Positions 30,634-42,613 of a DNA stretch of 64,000 nt are shown in pieces; position 1 is the stretch's first letter; each line of letters begins with the position of its first letter. Position numbers and translations under genes: made by a program. The notes below the pieces were generated by a model. The model had not been told where the DNA came from. It saw only the letters and a program-made list of their open reading frames with translations, and searched no databases. This stretch comes from Histomonas meleagridis. Its lineage: Eukaryota > Parabasalia > Tritrichomonadida > Dientamoebidae. The stretch spans positions 248,001 to 312,000 of the forward strand of contig WSYJ01000014.1 of NCBI GenBank assembly GCA_020186115.1, given 5' to 3'.

Positions 30634-32987
30634 ATGAGCCCTCAATCCTTCTATAGCTTAAATAAATTGGTCAATAATCTTCATAATGAATGTGAAAAAT
30701 CAACACCAAACTATCAAGAATGTCTTCGTTTAATGAAAAATTTTGGAAGTATTCTTAATGCAATTGAAGATATAAATGAATTACAATATCAGCAACTTTG
30801 GTCGATTGCGAGATCAATCCTTACACGTAGGAAAGAAGTTTCACTTATTTTACGAATTATTACTATTCATGTTTATCCGACATTAACTATAAAATTATAT
30901 TCTAATCATCACAATACAGCGGGGGCAATCTCTTATACATTAATTATTAATGAATTTAAGGATGAAGTTTCTTCAGATTCACCTTCAATTTCATTTTTAA
31001 TTTCAATTTTTGATGCAATCTACGCATGTTCTAAAGCAGGATGTTGTAACGACAAAGAAACAATTATTGGGCTTCTATCATTACAAGAAATATTTAGTTC
31101 ATTAACACAATGTTCCAAGCAATCAATTGCTTTAGCACTTGATATTGATTTAGGACCATTTGTAAAACTATATAAATATGGACAATATTCCGTAAAGATG
31201 AATAATCTTCTTCAATCACTTGGCTGTTCGAAAAACATAGTCGATACACAGTATATTTTTCCAATACCACCACGTAAAGTAAGTTCATTAGAAAAACGTA
31301 TTGCACTACAAAACGTTCTTAAAGGAATAGAATCATATCAACTAGCTCAACTTATAATTAAAGGATTTCAAAAATTTGAAATTATTAAAAATTACAAACC
31401 ACCACAAACCACAACGGCACTTATTCAACAATTAATTGAAGAAAAACCAATAGAAGATATTAAATCATCAGAATCAGGTATTTTTATTATTGAACAAGCA
31501 TTAACAAATCTTCAAAAATAATTCACAATATATACCAATAACAATGCAATCACAATTTATATCAATATTAATTACTACTATTGATTTTAATGAACCTAAT
31601 TTTGAAGAATGTAAAGGTCCAATAACAACATATATTATCAATAATGTTATTTTATCATTAAAATATGTTGATACATTTCTAATATCATGGACGAATTATG
31701 AGTTTATACATAATTCAGAAACGCGTTATAATACACTTGTTAATATAATACTTAAAAAGATAAGTAATAATTTAAATAATGAAGGATTAATTACAAATTA
31801 TATATCAAATTTACCTAAACTTCCAGAAGAAATATTTCAAAATCTTCAAACAAAAGAATTTCAACAAATTAATCAAATATTATTAACAATAAATGAATAT
31901 ATAAAAGATTCAATAAATTTACAAAAGAAATTTTTAAAATGTTTATTTCAATTAACAATTCAAGAAGATGAAATAATATCAAATTCATCATTAAATATTA
32001 TCCAAAATTATTATCAAAAGAAAGAATTTATAATGAAAATTAATAAGACAGCAATAAAATATTTAAATTATTCTATCGAAATCAAAGATAATATACAATT
32101 ATCAAATATTTATATGGAATTATTTTTTATGGTACTTGAATATAATTATGAAATTTTTAAAGAATTAATTGATATATATAATAAAATTACTAATAAATTA
32201 ATCAAAAATTTAATTTGTAAAAAACTTAAAAACAAAATACCAAAAATGCATTTATTTGATAATGACTTTATTAAAGAAATTATTAAATATTCACGACAAA
32301 ATAATTATAAAATGGATTTAATTCATATTTATCTTGATTATGTTTCAAAACAATTAATATATATATCGAAAGATTTATTTAATATCCTTAAAAAAGAACT
32401 TATTGAATATAATGATCCAAGATTTTTAATACCAATAATTCCTACATTATTAATAAATACGCCAAATGATTTTGAACAATATTTACATTATATGTTAAAT
32501 TTATCCAACGATCGTTGGATTAAGACGTGCATTATCTTCATTAATTTATAATGATTATGGTATAACATTTATAATTTTGTTAAATAATATAACAAAAACA
32601 TCAAATTTATATAATAAAGCAATTGAAACATTAAAAATTAGTTTTGAAACTAATGGTTTATTAACTTATGAAAAATGTAAAATAGCTATAAATTATATTA
32701 TACAAAACCACAAGTCTTTAAATTTATTAATGAATACTTTATATGAAATAATTTGTAAATTTACTAATGAAAAATGTTTTAAATATCTTTTTAGACATAT
32801 ATTACCGATAGTTAATCATTTTGATATATTTAATGACAAAAATAATTGGAATATATTAAAGAAGATAATTTATATTGCAAAACCAATATCATTTCAATTC
32901 GTAAAAACTTTAAGTTATGATAAAATTAATGATTTAATCAAAGAATATCCAGAAATAAGTAATATTTTAAAAAATATTAATAAATGA
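30634..32987 (+). CDS. Symplekin/Pta1-like mRNA 3'-end processing scaffold, split by two frameshifts
   Basis: Three consecutive plus-strand frames (30634-31521, 31544-32551, to 32987) make one HEAT-repeat protein of about 780 residues. The first begins at ATG 30634 (MSPQSFYSLNKLVNNLHNE). The last ends with RHILPIVNHFDIFNDKNNWN, LKKIIYIAKPISFQFVKTLS and YPEISNILKNI. That end follows the symplekin C-terminal signature (W..F..C...KP.SF..LLQLP...L......PEL...L). Symplekin scaffolds the CPSF/CstF cleavage-polyadenylation complex. The first break is a one-base shift in the A-run at about 31,514-31,518, since the downstream frame is open across it. The second lies near 32,515. Human symplekin is longer (about 1270); compact versions are usual in protists. 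Recently dead copy or assembly indels cannot be told apart here. Confidence 0.65.
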
Positions 32988-33949
32988 AAAGATTAATTAT
33001 TTCATCATCAAATATTTTAATATTTCTTAATATTTATAACTATAGCTTTCGTTAAGACTGATGAAAAATGCATTTATCGATGTATTTTGCATAATGTACA
33101 ACGAGATTATAAATCACATGGAATACTACTGTCATTTTTTCAAAACCGAAAAATCCACATAAAAAGTTTATATCTCAAATAGAAATGTTATTTTTTGAAA
33201 ATTAATTACACTTTGTGAGAAATTAAATGCATTAAATAAATTTATAATATCTTGACTATTATGATTTTAATATGTGCTGGGAAAAAAATTGTGTTTTATA
33301 AGAATTGAATGATTTACAGCGGTTATTTCATACAATTATTTTGTTGATTTAATTTTTTTTTAGTCATAATTGTGTTTGAGTAACCTTGACTCGCCCAAAT
33401 TCGTAATTTTTTTTATCAGAAAAATCGAGAGCATTGAGATATTATCGAAAACTGAATTGCGTTTCAAATATTTGACGAAACAGGGCTCCAACATTGGCGG
33501 GAACGATGGTATATGAAACTGCTCGTGATTGTGTCAAATCATGCAATAACTGTTATTGTCACAAAATTTGTTCATTATCCACATGTTGTCCTATATGCAC
33601 GCAACTCATGGACCCATAGGGGATCATTGAGGCAGGGTATGAATGGATTACCCGGGGTTTCGTCATAACCCAGAGACCACGCTGTAGCAGCAAGTAGTTC
33701 AATCATAAACACTCTCTAAAAAACATTAGAGAACATCTCATAAGGACATCACAGAAGAAACAACAAAGAAGAACATCTCAAAACATTGAAGAACATCTAC
33801 TTCTATATAATTTGATGGTCATATAAATTGAGTATGTTTGTTTGGGTAACCAGAAATTTTTGATATACCCTTCCGTCGCTCCATTTCGTAATTTTTTATC
33901 TTATTCGAAAATTGAGAGCATTGTGAACCTATTCGAAATTGTATTGTTG
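32988..33949. other. Intergenic DNA with diverged duplicated segments
   Basis: A roughly 90-base segment with TCGAGAGCATTGAGATATTA (33,425 on) recurs in diverged form near 33,900 (TTGAGAGCATTGTGAACCTA), both preceded by TTCGTAATTTTTT and followed by TTCGAAA-like sequence. A GC-rich dispersed repeat is listed separately. No gene is supported. Confidence 0.4.
33590..33800. repeat. GC-rich dispersed repeat, left copy
   Basis: CATGGACCCATAGGGGATCA through ACCCAGAGACCACGCTGT and TAGTTCAATCA, followed by a short-period tail (AGAACATCTC units to about 33,800). The right copy at 36,925-37,165 has the same landmarks (CCTGGACCCCCAGGGGATC, GGCCCAGAGACTACGCTGT, TTGTTCAATCA) and also ends in a tandem tail. 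The two flank the pogo-like element. Confidence 0.5.
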
Positions 33950-33951
33950 TA

Positions 33952-33965
33952 CAGAGAGCGGAATG
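33952..33965 (+). repeat. Left terminal inverted repeat of the pogo-like element
   Basis: CAGAGAGCGGAATG, preceded by TA target bases at 33950-33951. Exact inverse of the right end. Confidence 0.75.
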
Positions 33966-34416
33966 AACCGGTAGTCATTGAATAGACCGTATAGTGGATT
34001 TGAATACATCACGGTTTTCTTGAATTATTATTTGGTCATATGAAGTCATATAAACTATTCAAATTCATCATCACCTCACCTTTATTGATGTAAACCATAG
34101 AAAAATGCTATTCAAAATTGAATAGAAAAAATAAAAACAAAAATATCTCGTCAAATATTCAGAATTTACTGACTAAAATATCAAAGATATTGAACAGAAT
34201 AAGAGTAAATGTTAAGAATAAATTATAAACATATTTTGACTAATTTTACTTCCTTCTCACAAAATGAGATTATTTGCTTATATTTTATCATTTTTTGAAC
34301 CAACAAAATTGTCCAACTGAATAAAATAGATTCAACAGACTCAACATTGTTTATGTAAAATGTTTCATTCATTTTTAACATATATAACAATAAAATATTT
34401 TATGCTAATTGTTTAT

Positions 34417-36499
34417 TTAGCAATATTTATCGGTTAAGTGGATTCTTTTGATTCCATTGGTATTTTCTATGATCAGATCTGGAACAGGTGTCAAAATTCC
34501 CCCCATTTTTTCGATATATGCATAGAAAAATTTGATATCACACTTCATTTTTTTCAAAGAATAAACTGGTTCAATGGTCGTCAAACTTTTATTATTTTCT
34601 ACTTCATAAACAAATTTCAAGTTTTCCAGGCTTCCATTCAAATGGTGATTATTTACCAAATTTCCATTATGAATTTTGTCGTATAATTCAGGAAATTTGG
34701 TTCTTAGAGAAGTGTCCATTGCATATTGACTAGATAAAGGGATTTTTGGATTTAATGGATATAATCCTGAGGCTCTAAACCCGCTTTGAATATTATCAAT
34801 TGAAGCAGCTTCTGATAATGCAGATACCAGACATTTTATCATCATAATTCTTATAGCTTTGAGATCCCTCTGTGTTATATCAGTATCACCAAATAAACTT
34901 AGCTCATATTGCAATAACTATTTCTTATATATTGTCTTCAATGGTGAAGCTATAGCAACATCAAAAGGCTGTAATAAATGAGAAGTATGCCCAGGAAATA
35001 CTAATATATCAATTCCAAACATCTCAAATAATCTTGCAACATTATAATTGGCTATACTTTTATGTCCATCAACCAGCAATAGAATTTTCTGTTTTCCCAG
35101 TTCTGGTTTAAGCTGAGATCTATATCCGTTGAATTTCAGCTAAGAATGTATATGCCCAGTAAGTAAATAGTTTTCTGTTGGTTCAACCTGTTGGTGATGT
35201 TGCAAAATGCCCAAGTTCTTTGACTTCTTCAAGCCCACTTAATGTTTTTTTATCCTTTAGGATAAACAATGGTTTCATAACATATCCACTTGCAGATACC
35301 GTTATACAAGCAGTGATGTGTGGAAATACTGGAGATGATTCTGTAAGTGGGATTTTGCCTTGAGTTACCAATACTCTATATTTTTTTTTTGATGATACCA
35401 TTATTTCATCCATGTTAATAATTAATGCAGGATCCCTCTTAGATAGGTGAGAATGCTTGGAAAAAAAGTCTTCTATTGCAACTTTATCACAAGCAATTCT
35501 TTCTAATGTTTCCAATTTAGCAGCAGGAACCACACTTAGATTATTTGCTTTAGCCATTTTTTGAAGCCAAGTTACATCAGGATGTATTTCTCTCACTCTC
35601 GTTAATATTTTTTTGCAGTTGCATATTTCCAATAATTTTCTGGCTTTTTCAGCTCTCTCTTTTATGAGAGTTGTTGCTATTTTCATTGCCTCACATGTTA
35701 ACAAACAATTTATATTATTTTCTCTTTCATGAACTATATCTATGAACTTCTTCATATCCAAATCAGAAAGGATTGGCTCCCCACCTCCCTTTAAGTTTTT
35801 GTCCCAATATTTCCCACAAGCTGTTCTCAATAATATTCGTCCAACCACTTTATCACCACATAATTTATGCTTCTCTCTTATTTGTGCGAAGGTCTTTCCA
35901 GTAAGTTTTTCCATGTAAATCATTACCTGTTTCGTAGAAAGGATGGATTCGTTAGTCGATGCATTTATCAACTGATGTATTAAATCGGTTGCACACTGAG
36001 GATTATTTATTATAAAGCTATTTAGCAGGGCAAACATTTTCGTTCCCCTCCCTCATCTATTTTCTGTCTCCTTATTAAAAGAAACATTATTAGAAACAGG
36101 ATTTGGATTCACATATTGGGCAAGATTTGCATGTTGAGAAAGGATGCATTTATTAATATCTGGAATAAAACTTCTATCATTATTATGTGTGCTAAAAGGA
36201 GCTTGTACTGTGATATTTTGAGGTTGCGAACTCGAAAAATAATTTTGATCATTTCCAGATCTTTTCCCAAGATCTGGAATAAAACTTGTATTATTATTAC
36301 TTGTACTAAGAGGAGCTTGCAGAGCACAATTTTTTGCCCTGACATTGTAAGAATAATGGCATTTCATTCTTAAAAATAATTCTATTGAACTGTTATCAAT
36401 TCTATCAAAAAATCGAATGTAAAGTATACAAAACATAACGTTTTTACTCAATTGGCCGTATAGTGAAATTGAATGTATCGATTCACATTTTCCTCTCAA
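34417..36499 (-). pseudogene. DDE_1 (pogo/Tigger-like) transposase, interrupted
   Basis: The first frame (36499-36053) carries two imperfect repeats (APLSTSNNNTSFIPDLGK and APFSTHNNDRSFIPDINK) and stops at TGA 36053-36055. The same frame continues from ATG 36037 with a helix-turn-helix-rich region (TLIKERAEKARKLLEICNCK), then LIINMDEIMVSSKKKYRVLV (first catalytic Asp) and TACITVSASGYVMKPLFILK. After a break at about 35,180 comes ILLLVDGHKSIANYNVARLF (second Asp) and FPGHTSHLLQPFDVAIASPL (third Asp). The last frame (34914-34417) has NIQSGFRASGLYPLNPKIPL, the usual DDE_1 end. It would excise and integrate its element at TA. Stop codons and a frameshift make it inactive as sequenced. Confidence 0.75.
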
Positions 36500-36614
36500 T
36501 TATTGTATCGTTTCTATCGGAAACCCACTTTTTCTACATAACTGTTCACATGATGATATGAATTCTATGTGCTATCACAAATCCATTATACGGCCATTCA
36601 ATCCACTATACGGC

Positions 36615-36628
36615 CATTCCGCTCTCTG
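36615..36628 (-). repeat. Right terminal inverted repeat of the pogo-like element
   Basis: CATTCCGCTCTCTG, followed by TA at 36629-36630. The neighbouring TATACGGCCATTCAATCCAC carries two subterminal GGCCGTATA motifs; further copies of that motif lie at about 36,449 and just outside the element at 36,783. Confidence 0.75.
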
Positions 36629-36924
36629 TATGAAGAAATCAGAATTATCGCTTCATATTTAGTAAACCAATATAAAAAACTTCAATTTTAATGTGATTTA
36701 CCAACTGATGATTCTCTTCCGCAGTTTTTTGTTCAAAAATCAGTCCCAGGAATTAGGGTTCATGCTCGTCGCAAATGAAATTGGCCGTATGACCCACAGT
36801 TAAAATTTGGAATCTGAGTACCTGGCAAAAACTATAACAACCTTAAACTTTTATTGGAATTTCTATGAAATAGTCAAAAAGCATCCAAATGTTGATATCA
36901 CTCATAAACACGGAATCCCAAAAA

Positions 36925-37165
36925 CACGACTCCTGGACCCCCAGGGGATCTGCGTGGTAGGGCAAGGATGGGGAGCTGGGGATCAGTCCATCAATGGCCC
37001 AGAGACTACGCTGTTGTGTGGGATCAGTTGTTCAATCAATCAGATCTTGTCCAAAAGCAATACGATCTCGTGTAAACAATACGATCTCGTCCAAACAATT
37101 CGATCTCGTTCAAACAATACGATCTCATCTAAGAAATCAGATCTCGTCCAAGCAATAAGATCTTA
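36925..37165. repeat. GC-rich dispersed repeat, right copy, with tandem tail
   Basis: GC-rich head 36,925-37,045 (CCTGGACCCCCAGGGGATC, GGGCAAGGATGGGGAGCTGG, GGCCCAGAGACTACGCTG) followed by six or seven units of about 18 bases of the form CAATACGATCTCGTCCAAA to 37,165. It shares its landmarks with 33,590-33,800. The open frame running through it (36807-37172) is probably coincidental or a repeat-borne frame. A head plus variable tandem tail is reminiscent of a SINE-like or structured-RNA element, but no clear pol III boxes were found. Confidence 0.5.
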
Positions 37166-37311
37166 TGAATGAAAATAAAGATTTGATTTCTAATTATTTA
37201 ATATCATTATATAATGAGTTATGGTAATAGATCATAATAATAAGTTATTAAATAAACAATAAATTCGATTCTTTGATTTATTTTCATTTTTTTTTCGGCG
37301 GTAGTTTAAAA

Positions 37312-37690
37312 ATGAATCTATCTCCGAAATCATATTCGAGAAATCCATACCGAAATCATCATGTGGCTATCAATAGTGATATATGGATGTTGATGTGCCA
37401 AGAGTTTCGAAACAAAAAGGCTATACCTTCAATCAGTAATAGAACAGGTATACCTGCTTCAACATTATAATCCTGGTCATAGTGTTATAGGAAGGATCCA
37501 TATTGGTCCCCACAAAATATCAATCGCAACAAAGATAGAAGAATATACTGAAGAGGAGAAAAATTAACCTAGCTACATACATTGCTAGTATTATTGATGA
37601 AGGAGACCTCTTCACAAATGAAGATTTTAAGGAAATTGCTATACAATACTATTATAGTATTCATGAAAATTAAGAACATTTAAGGCAGTT
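37312..37690 (+). pseudogene. N-terminal fragment of another pogo-like transposase
   Basis: ATG 37312 opens MNLSPKSYSRNPYRNHHVAI then MCQEFRNKKAIPSISNRTGI with PASTL, a helix-turn-helix DNA-binding start. After a stop, other frames continue NPGHSVIGRIHIGPHKISIA, KIEEYTEEEK, NLATYIASIIDEGDLFTNED and IAIQYYYSIHEN. This is the CENP-B/pogo-like N-terminal region; no catalytic core follows. The 37,691-38,180 stretch after it is AT-rich and holds nothing recognisable. Confidence 0.5.
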
Positions 37691-38183
37691 CATGTGCTCA
37701 AATGCGTTTTCATTTACTGATATAATCTTTTTCATTTTTTAATATTTTTTGATATTTTTTATTATTAATTCGTATTTCTTCTATTTTTAATTTATATTCT
37801 TCAAGTGCTTAATTCATTTTAATTATCTTGATTTTTCTATTGTTAATTTTCATTTTTATTTCTTGGCGATTTTTTTATTGTTTATTATGATATAATTGCT
37901 TTCTTTTATTTCAAATATTGAAACAATAATTTTAATATCTTTAAATATATTAGTATTATCTAAGATCGAAAAATATGTTATATTTTCTTTGCTGATGACA
38001 ATGTCGAATAAAAAATATTTTCTAAGATTATCAATGCATCTGCAAAGTTACCTCATTATGTTCTATTCCTCAAGTAAAATCAGGATTAATATTGTTTTTA
38101 GATAATTTTCGATAATTATATTCATTTTTATATTCACCTTCCATTTTAACGATTTCTGATAATAAGCTTAAAATTGTTGGACA

Positions 38184-39393
38184 CTACGATAGTTTGGAGT
38201 TTATTTTTTTATTGAAGCTTTCATTTACATTATTAGTTGCTCTGTGACTCATAATTTTTCCACTAATATTCCAATCATTTATATCAAATTTTTTTGTATA
38301 AGTTGAAATTAAGTAATCAACAAACTCTAAAGATTCTTTTGAAAAATGTGATATATTTGGAAGAAATAAAATTACCTTATTAGCACATTCTATGTCAATA
38401 AGTTGTAATAATTTTATTAATTTATAAAGTTGTTGAGTAAAATAGCAAAATCTTTCGGATAAGATTGATAATAATTTTTCGCGAATAGCTTTGCAAAAAT
38501 AAAAATAACATAATCGCATAGAGTTTGAATTTGTCAAAAATATGTTTTTTATTACATTGATTTGAGCTAATTCGAAATCACAAATGAATTTTACATTTAG
38601 ATTAACCGTAATATTATGTGATTTTAGTGCATTTGAATATGTTTTGCATGCTAATAGATATGTTTTGCTCTCTTTGTTTGGCAAAATCAAATATAATAAT
38701 GGAATATTCAAATAAACGAGATCTTCCAATGAAAATGCATACCTGATAAAATCCATTCGGCGCTGAATGGAAAGTACCATCTATGCTAATTATTTTGCAT
38801 TTGCATACACGTTGTAACATAAACTGAGAAGCAAGTCCATATATTGATTTGTCATTAATTCTAACTAAAAATATAAGAAACTGTTGTCCATCAATTGTTA
38901 AACAATTATCGAATGTTAATTTATTTTTTGGATCAATGTTTGTAAGAGATCTGGAATATTTTCTAACCATTGAAATAGGAATTGAGTTCTTTGTTTGTCC
39001 TTTTGGTGTTGTTTGATTAACCCGATCAAATAAAGCATTAAATATTAATTCTGTAAAATGGTTATATTGTGCATCATTGTAAAGTTCTGCTATTTTGATT
39101 TGTATTTGTGTTTCGGAATAATATGGATTTTTTGTGAAATCATTGTTTAAACAATTATGTTATGATATTAGCAAATACCTGAAATTTTTAGTATCTTGGC
39201 TGAATTCTACTTTTAGCTTTGCTGGACACTTGTGCAAAGAAGACCTACTTTATTGAATGCATCTGTAATATGCGCGTCTAAAGTTTTTCCTCCCATAGGA
39301 ATCAAATGAAGATGTAAAGTCATGTATGTCTATATGAGCAGGTGTCCAAGATTGTCGTTTCGTGTATCTATCAGGCCATTCGATTGTTTGCAT
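38184..39393 (-). pseudogene. FLYWCH zinc finger plus Mutator-like (MULE) transposase, decayed
   Basis: ATG 39393 opens MQTIEWPDRYTKRQSWTPAH, followed by a FLYWCH-like zinc finger (YYRCIQ...LHKCPAKLKVEF). After stops comes LTFDNCLTIDGQQFLIFLVR, then the MULE core CKIISIDGTFHSAPNGFYQV (first Asp), PLLYLILPNKESKTYLLACK and KFICDFELAQINVIKNIF (second Asp), and finally SHRATNNVNESFNKKI (catalytic Glu region). This is the standard order of Mutator-like transposases. A frameshift near 38,700-38,780 and early stops inactivate it. Terminal inverted repeats were not found by eye. Confidence 0.7.
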
Positions 39394-39539
39394 GTGAAAG
39401 ATAAACTAAACAAAGTTAGTCAAAAAAAAGATAAATCGACAGGACAAATGGAATGACAACAATAAGACTTAAAATGAAAATATTAAATATTAACTAAAAT
39501 AATTTGTGTTGTGTTGCATTGTGCTGTATAACAAGAGAG

Positions 39540-40920
39540 AATCAAAAATGACGCAAGAGAAAAAACAAGAAAGTAAACAAGAATAAACTAGAACGTTCTA
39601 GTAAGAACAAGGAGAATTAAGAATAAAAAACAAGAATAAATAATGAAGAAGAACAAACAAAGACAATAAAAAAGAACAGACAAGAATAAACAATCGAAAA
39701 TAATATATGAGAATAAATGAGCACAAGGAATAAATGAAAATAAACAAGATCGAACAAGAACAAAAAATGAAAATAAATGAAGAAAATGATAAGAATAAAA
39801 GATAAAAAACAGTGAATATGAATAAAAATAAGAAATACGAAAAAGCAAAGACAAACAAGAAAAAACAATAAATAAAATCGAAAAAGGAGGAAAAAAAATC
39901 AAATAAGAATAAACAGGAATAAATGAGAACAAACGACGAATGATCAATAATTATCAGAATCTATTAAAATAAACATTCAAAAATCAATGACAACGAACAA
40001 TACATATAAACAAATCATATAAATAAACATGAACAAACAATGAATGAGAATGAATAAATAAGAACAATCAAGAATAATGAATGAATAAGCAGGACTAAAC
40101 AATGAACAAATGAACATAAATCAGAACAAATAAGAATAAAAGAGAATATACTACAAGTTTAAAAATATAATGAATGAAAATAATCAATGAATAAACAATA
40201 ATCAAGAACAAATATTGATAAATTGAAAATAATCAATGAATAAATGATATTAAATAGAAATAATCAGAAATAATCTCTGAATAAACATAATAATCATAGA
40301 ATTAACAAGAATAATCGAGAATAAATATCAAATTAATGAATATAAACAAAAAATACACAATAAATAAATGATAGCAAGCAAAAATAAATGAGAATTAATG
40401 AAAACAATATATAATAATTAATGAATAAACAAGTAAAAATCAAGGATAATTAAGAACGAATAAGATTTATTAAGAATAATCAAGTACAATCAAGTACAAA
40501 TATCAAATAAATGAGAAAATTCAATGAACAAATGAGAATAAATAAGAATAAATGAGAATGAATAAGAATAATCAAGAACAAATGAGTACAAACAAGTACA
40601 AAGAATGAACGAAGAAAAATAAACAAGAACGAACAGAAATAAATGAGAATAAGCATAAACAAACAAATTAATAAGTATGGATATAGAATATATAAAAAAG
40701 CACAAATGATGAATAAATGCGAATAAACATAATCAGATGAGAATAACTTAATAAAAAATTAAGAACAAACAATGAATAATCGCGAACAAACAATAAATAA
40801 ACAATGGATAAACAAGAATAAGCAAGAATAAATATAAATAAATTAAAAAACCAAACCAGAATAAATGAAAACAAACAATGAGCAAACAATAATTGAACAA
40901 TGAAGAATTCTATTAATTGC
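39540..40920. repeat. Degenerate low-complexity tract rich in AAGAATAAA / GAACAAA units
   Basis: Nearly 1.4 kb of purine-rich plus strand made of diverged units such as ACAAGAATAA, AATGAGAATAA and GAACAAACAA, with almost no T outside ATAA/TGA. It reads as Phe/Leu/Ile/Ser-rich nonsense on the minus strand, which explains several long spurious frames there. No single period dominates. It could be an old satellite or a nuclear structural element. Confidence 0.6.
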
Positions 40921-42613
40921 AATATTATATTATATTAAATTTATTCAATATATGCTATTACGACAGAATATTCATTTTTTGTTGATTAAAGTAAATAGTA
41001 TATCAAGATATTATAATTTTAATTTATAATTGCGAAACAAAACACTCAGAAACAAGTGTATAAACAAAATATTTATAAGAACAAAATATACTGTTATATG
41101 TTTCTCATTATGTACTTTCGATTCATAATAATCATTTTGAAAAATAATACAATTTTATCTAATGCTTATATCTCGATAAAAATACAATATTTTTCAAAAA
41201 TATTTCAATATGCTAATAAGTATCGCATATACTATAATTTGTTATATTCGGAATTTTTTAATTCATACATTTGTTTTAATGTGTTTCGTATATTCGTGTA
41301 TCCGGACGGTTAGGATGTCAGGCCGTTCAAAAAGTGAAAAATCGAGGCGATAACCGCGAAAAGTGCGTACAGGTTAAGCATTTGTCATTAAACATTTATT
41401 TGATATAAAAATATATCAGGAATTCTTTTTTTTAGAACTACTTATCGAAACACAACTTATCACAGCACAATCGTTTTTCTCTAATTAAATATGAATACTA
41501 ATTGGATAATAAATCTACAATGAATGGAATATATAGAATTTTTTCCATCAGAAGTAAATTTTATAGAAAAAGTAGATCCGTCAGAAGACGCTTATTCTCA
41601 AAATTAGATATTATATTTTGATACATTACATTTTACAATATTGATCGAATTTTTTTGAATGTTTTATTGTTTCTATCGTTCGTCACAAGCGTTTTGGGTT
41701 GAACAGACAATTGGATTTGAATCGAAAACGATTAAAGGGACCCATTGGAATAAACTACTCAATTAATTTTTTGTCACTTTTTATCTGTCAACAATAAAAA
41801 ATAATAAAAATCAACCAAAAAACATTTTTAATGAAAATAATGAACTGGAACTGAAAGGCTAAGGATTATATTTATTAGATTTTTCATTATATCTTTAAAT
41901 ATCGTTCGATCCAACTAAGAAAATAATAGATCCGACCAAATATATATTGAATTCCAAAGGAAGAATATCTTATATTTTAGTCGATAGAAGTTGTTTTAAT
42001 TGATAAATTTGGTTGTAGTTAGTATTTATTTGATTATATTAATATTAATAAAAAATCCTATGAGCGAATTTTGCAAAAAAATGATTTTTATTTTAGTAAT
42101 GTAAAGTATTCAAGCGAACGACTTTTACACTCGTTTTTGATCGTGATTTTCACTTTTTGTATAATTTCCATTTTTTTCTATACTTTTTGGGTTATGTTTG
42201 GCATTCTATCGTGTATAAATATACAGATCTTGATCGTTTGACGTGATTGTCACTCCCTCTGGTTAAACTTTTAGCTTTTAGTTAGGGGCTTTTATCATAG
42301 CCGATATCAATGTGTAATTTTAAGATTTAGTAAATACTATCATTGGGGAATATATACCTGTAAAATATAAAATAATCCAGAAAATTCAGTTTTTTATGGC
42401 TTTTTAATCTCTCAGCTGTACTTCCTGCGCAGGAACATACAAATCAGTTAGTATGGAATTTATACCACAATAGAATGGTTATATTTTGAGTTTGGAATAA
42501 TGTTAATGTTATCTCAAAACTCTTTTGCTCCTTTCCATAGACACATGTTAACATTTTGAAAAATTTACGTTTTGATTCTATAACAATTTCATTAATTTCT
42601 TATTTTAGTTAAG
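40921..42613. other. Intergenic spacer downstream of VPS4
   Basis: No gene supported. The 85-codon plus frame at 41,056 is Tyr/Ile/Phe-rich and probably chance. TCTATCGTTC (41,671) and TCTATCGTG (42,203) are isolated Myb-like boxes. Confidence 0.4.

Larger units (their letters stand above)
33950..36630 (-). mobile_element. Pogo/Tigger-like DNA transposon with 14-bp inverted ends and TA flanks
   Basis: CAGAGAGCGGAATG at 33952-33965 is exactly inverted as CATTCCGCTCTCTG at 36615-36628, each with TA outside (33950-33951 and 36629-36630). Subterminal GACCGTATAGTGGATT (left) and AATCCACTATACGGCC (right) extend the similarity. A DDE_1-type transposase on the minus strand fills most of the 2.7 kb. 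CAG-starting ends and a TA duplication are characteristic of the pogo branch of Tc1/mariner. Confidence 0.75.

Noticed and set aside
37046-37165. CRISPR-like array of about 18-base repeats
   Set aside because: Units are directly adjacent without unique spacers and lie at the tail of a dispersed eukaryotic repeat. This is a tandem repeat, not a CRISPR array.
39588-40922. Several 60-119 codon Phe/Leu/Ile-rich frames that look like membrane proteins
   Set aside because: They are the minus-strand reading of the AAGAATAAA low-complexity tract. Three overlapping frames give equally 'hydrophobic' products, so composition explains them.
41056-41313. 85-codon plus-strand frame
   Set aside because: Tyr/Ile/Phe/Asn-rich composition as expected from random AT-rich DNA, with no motif or promoter.
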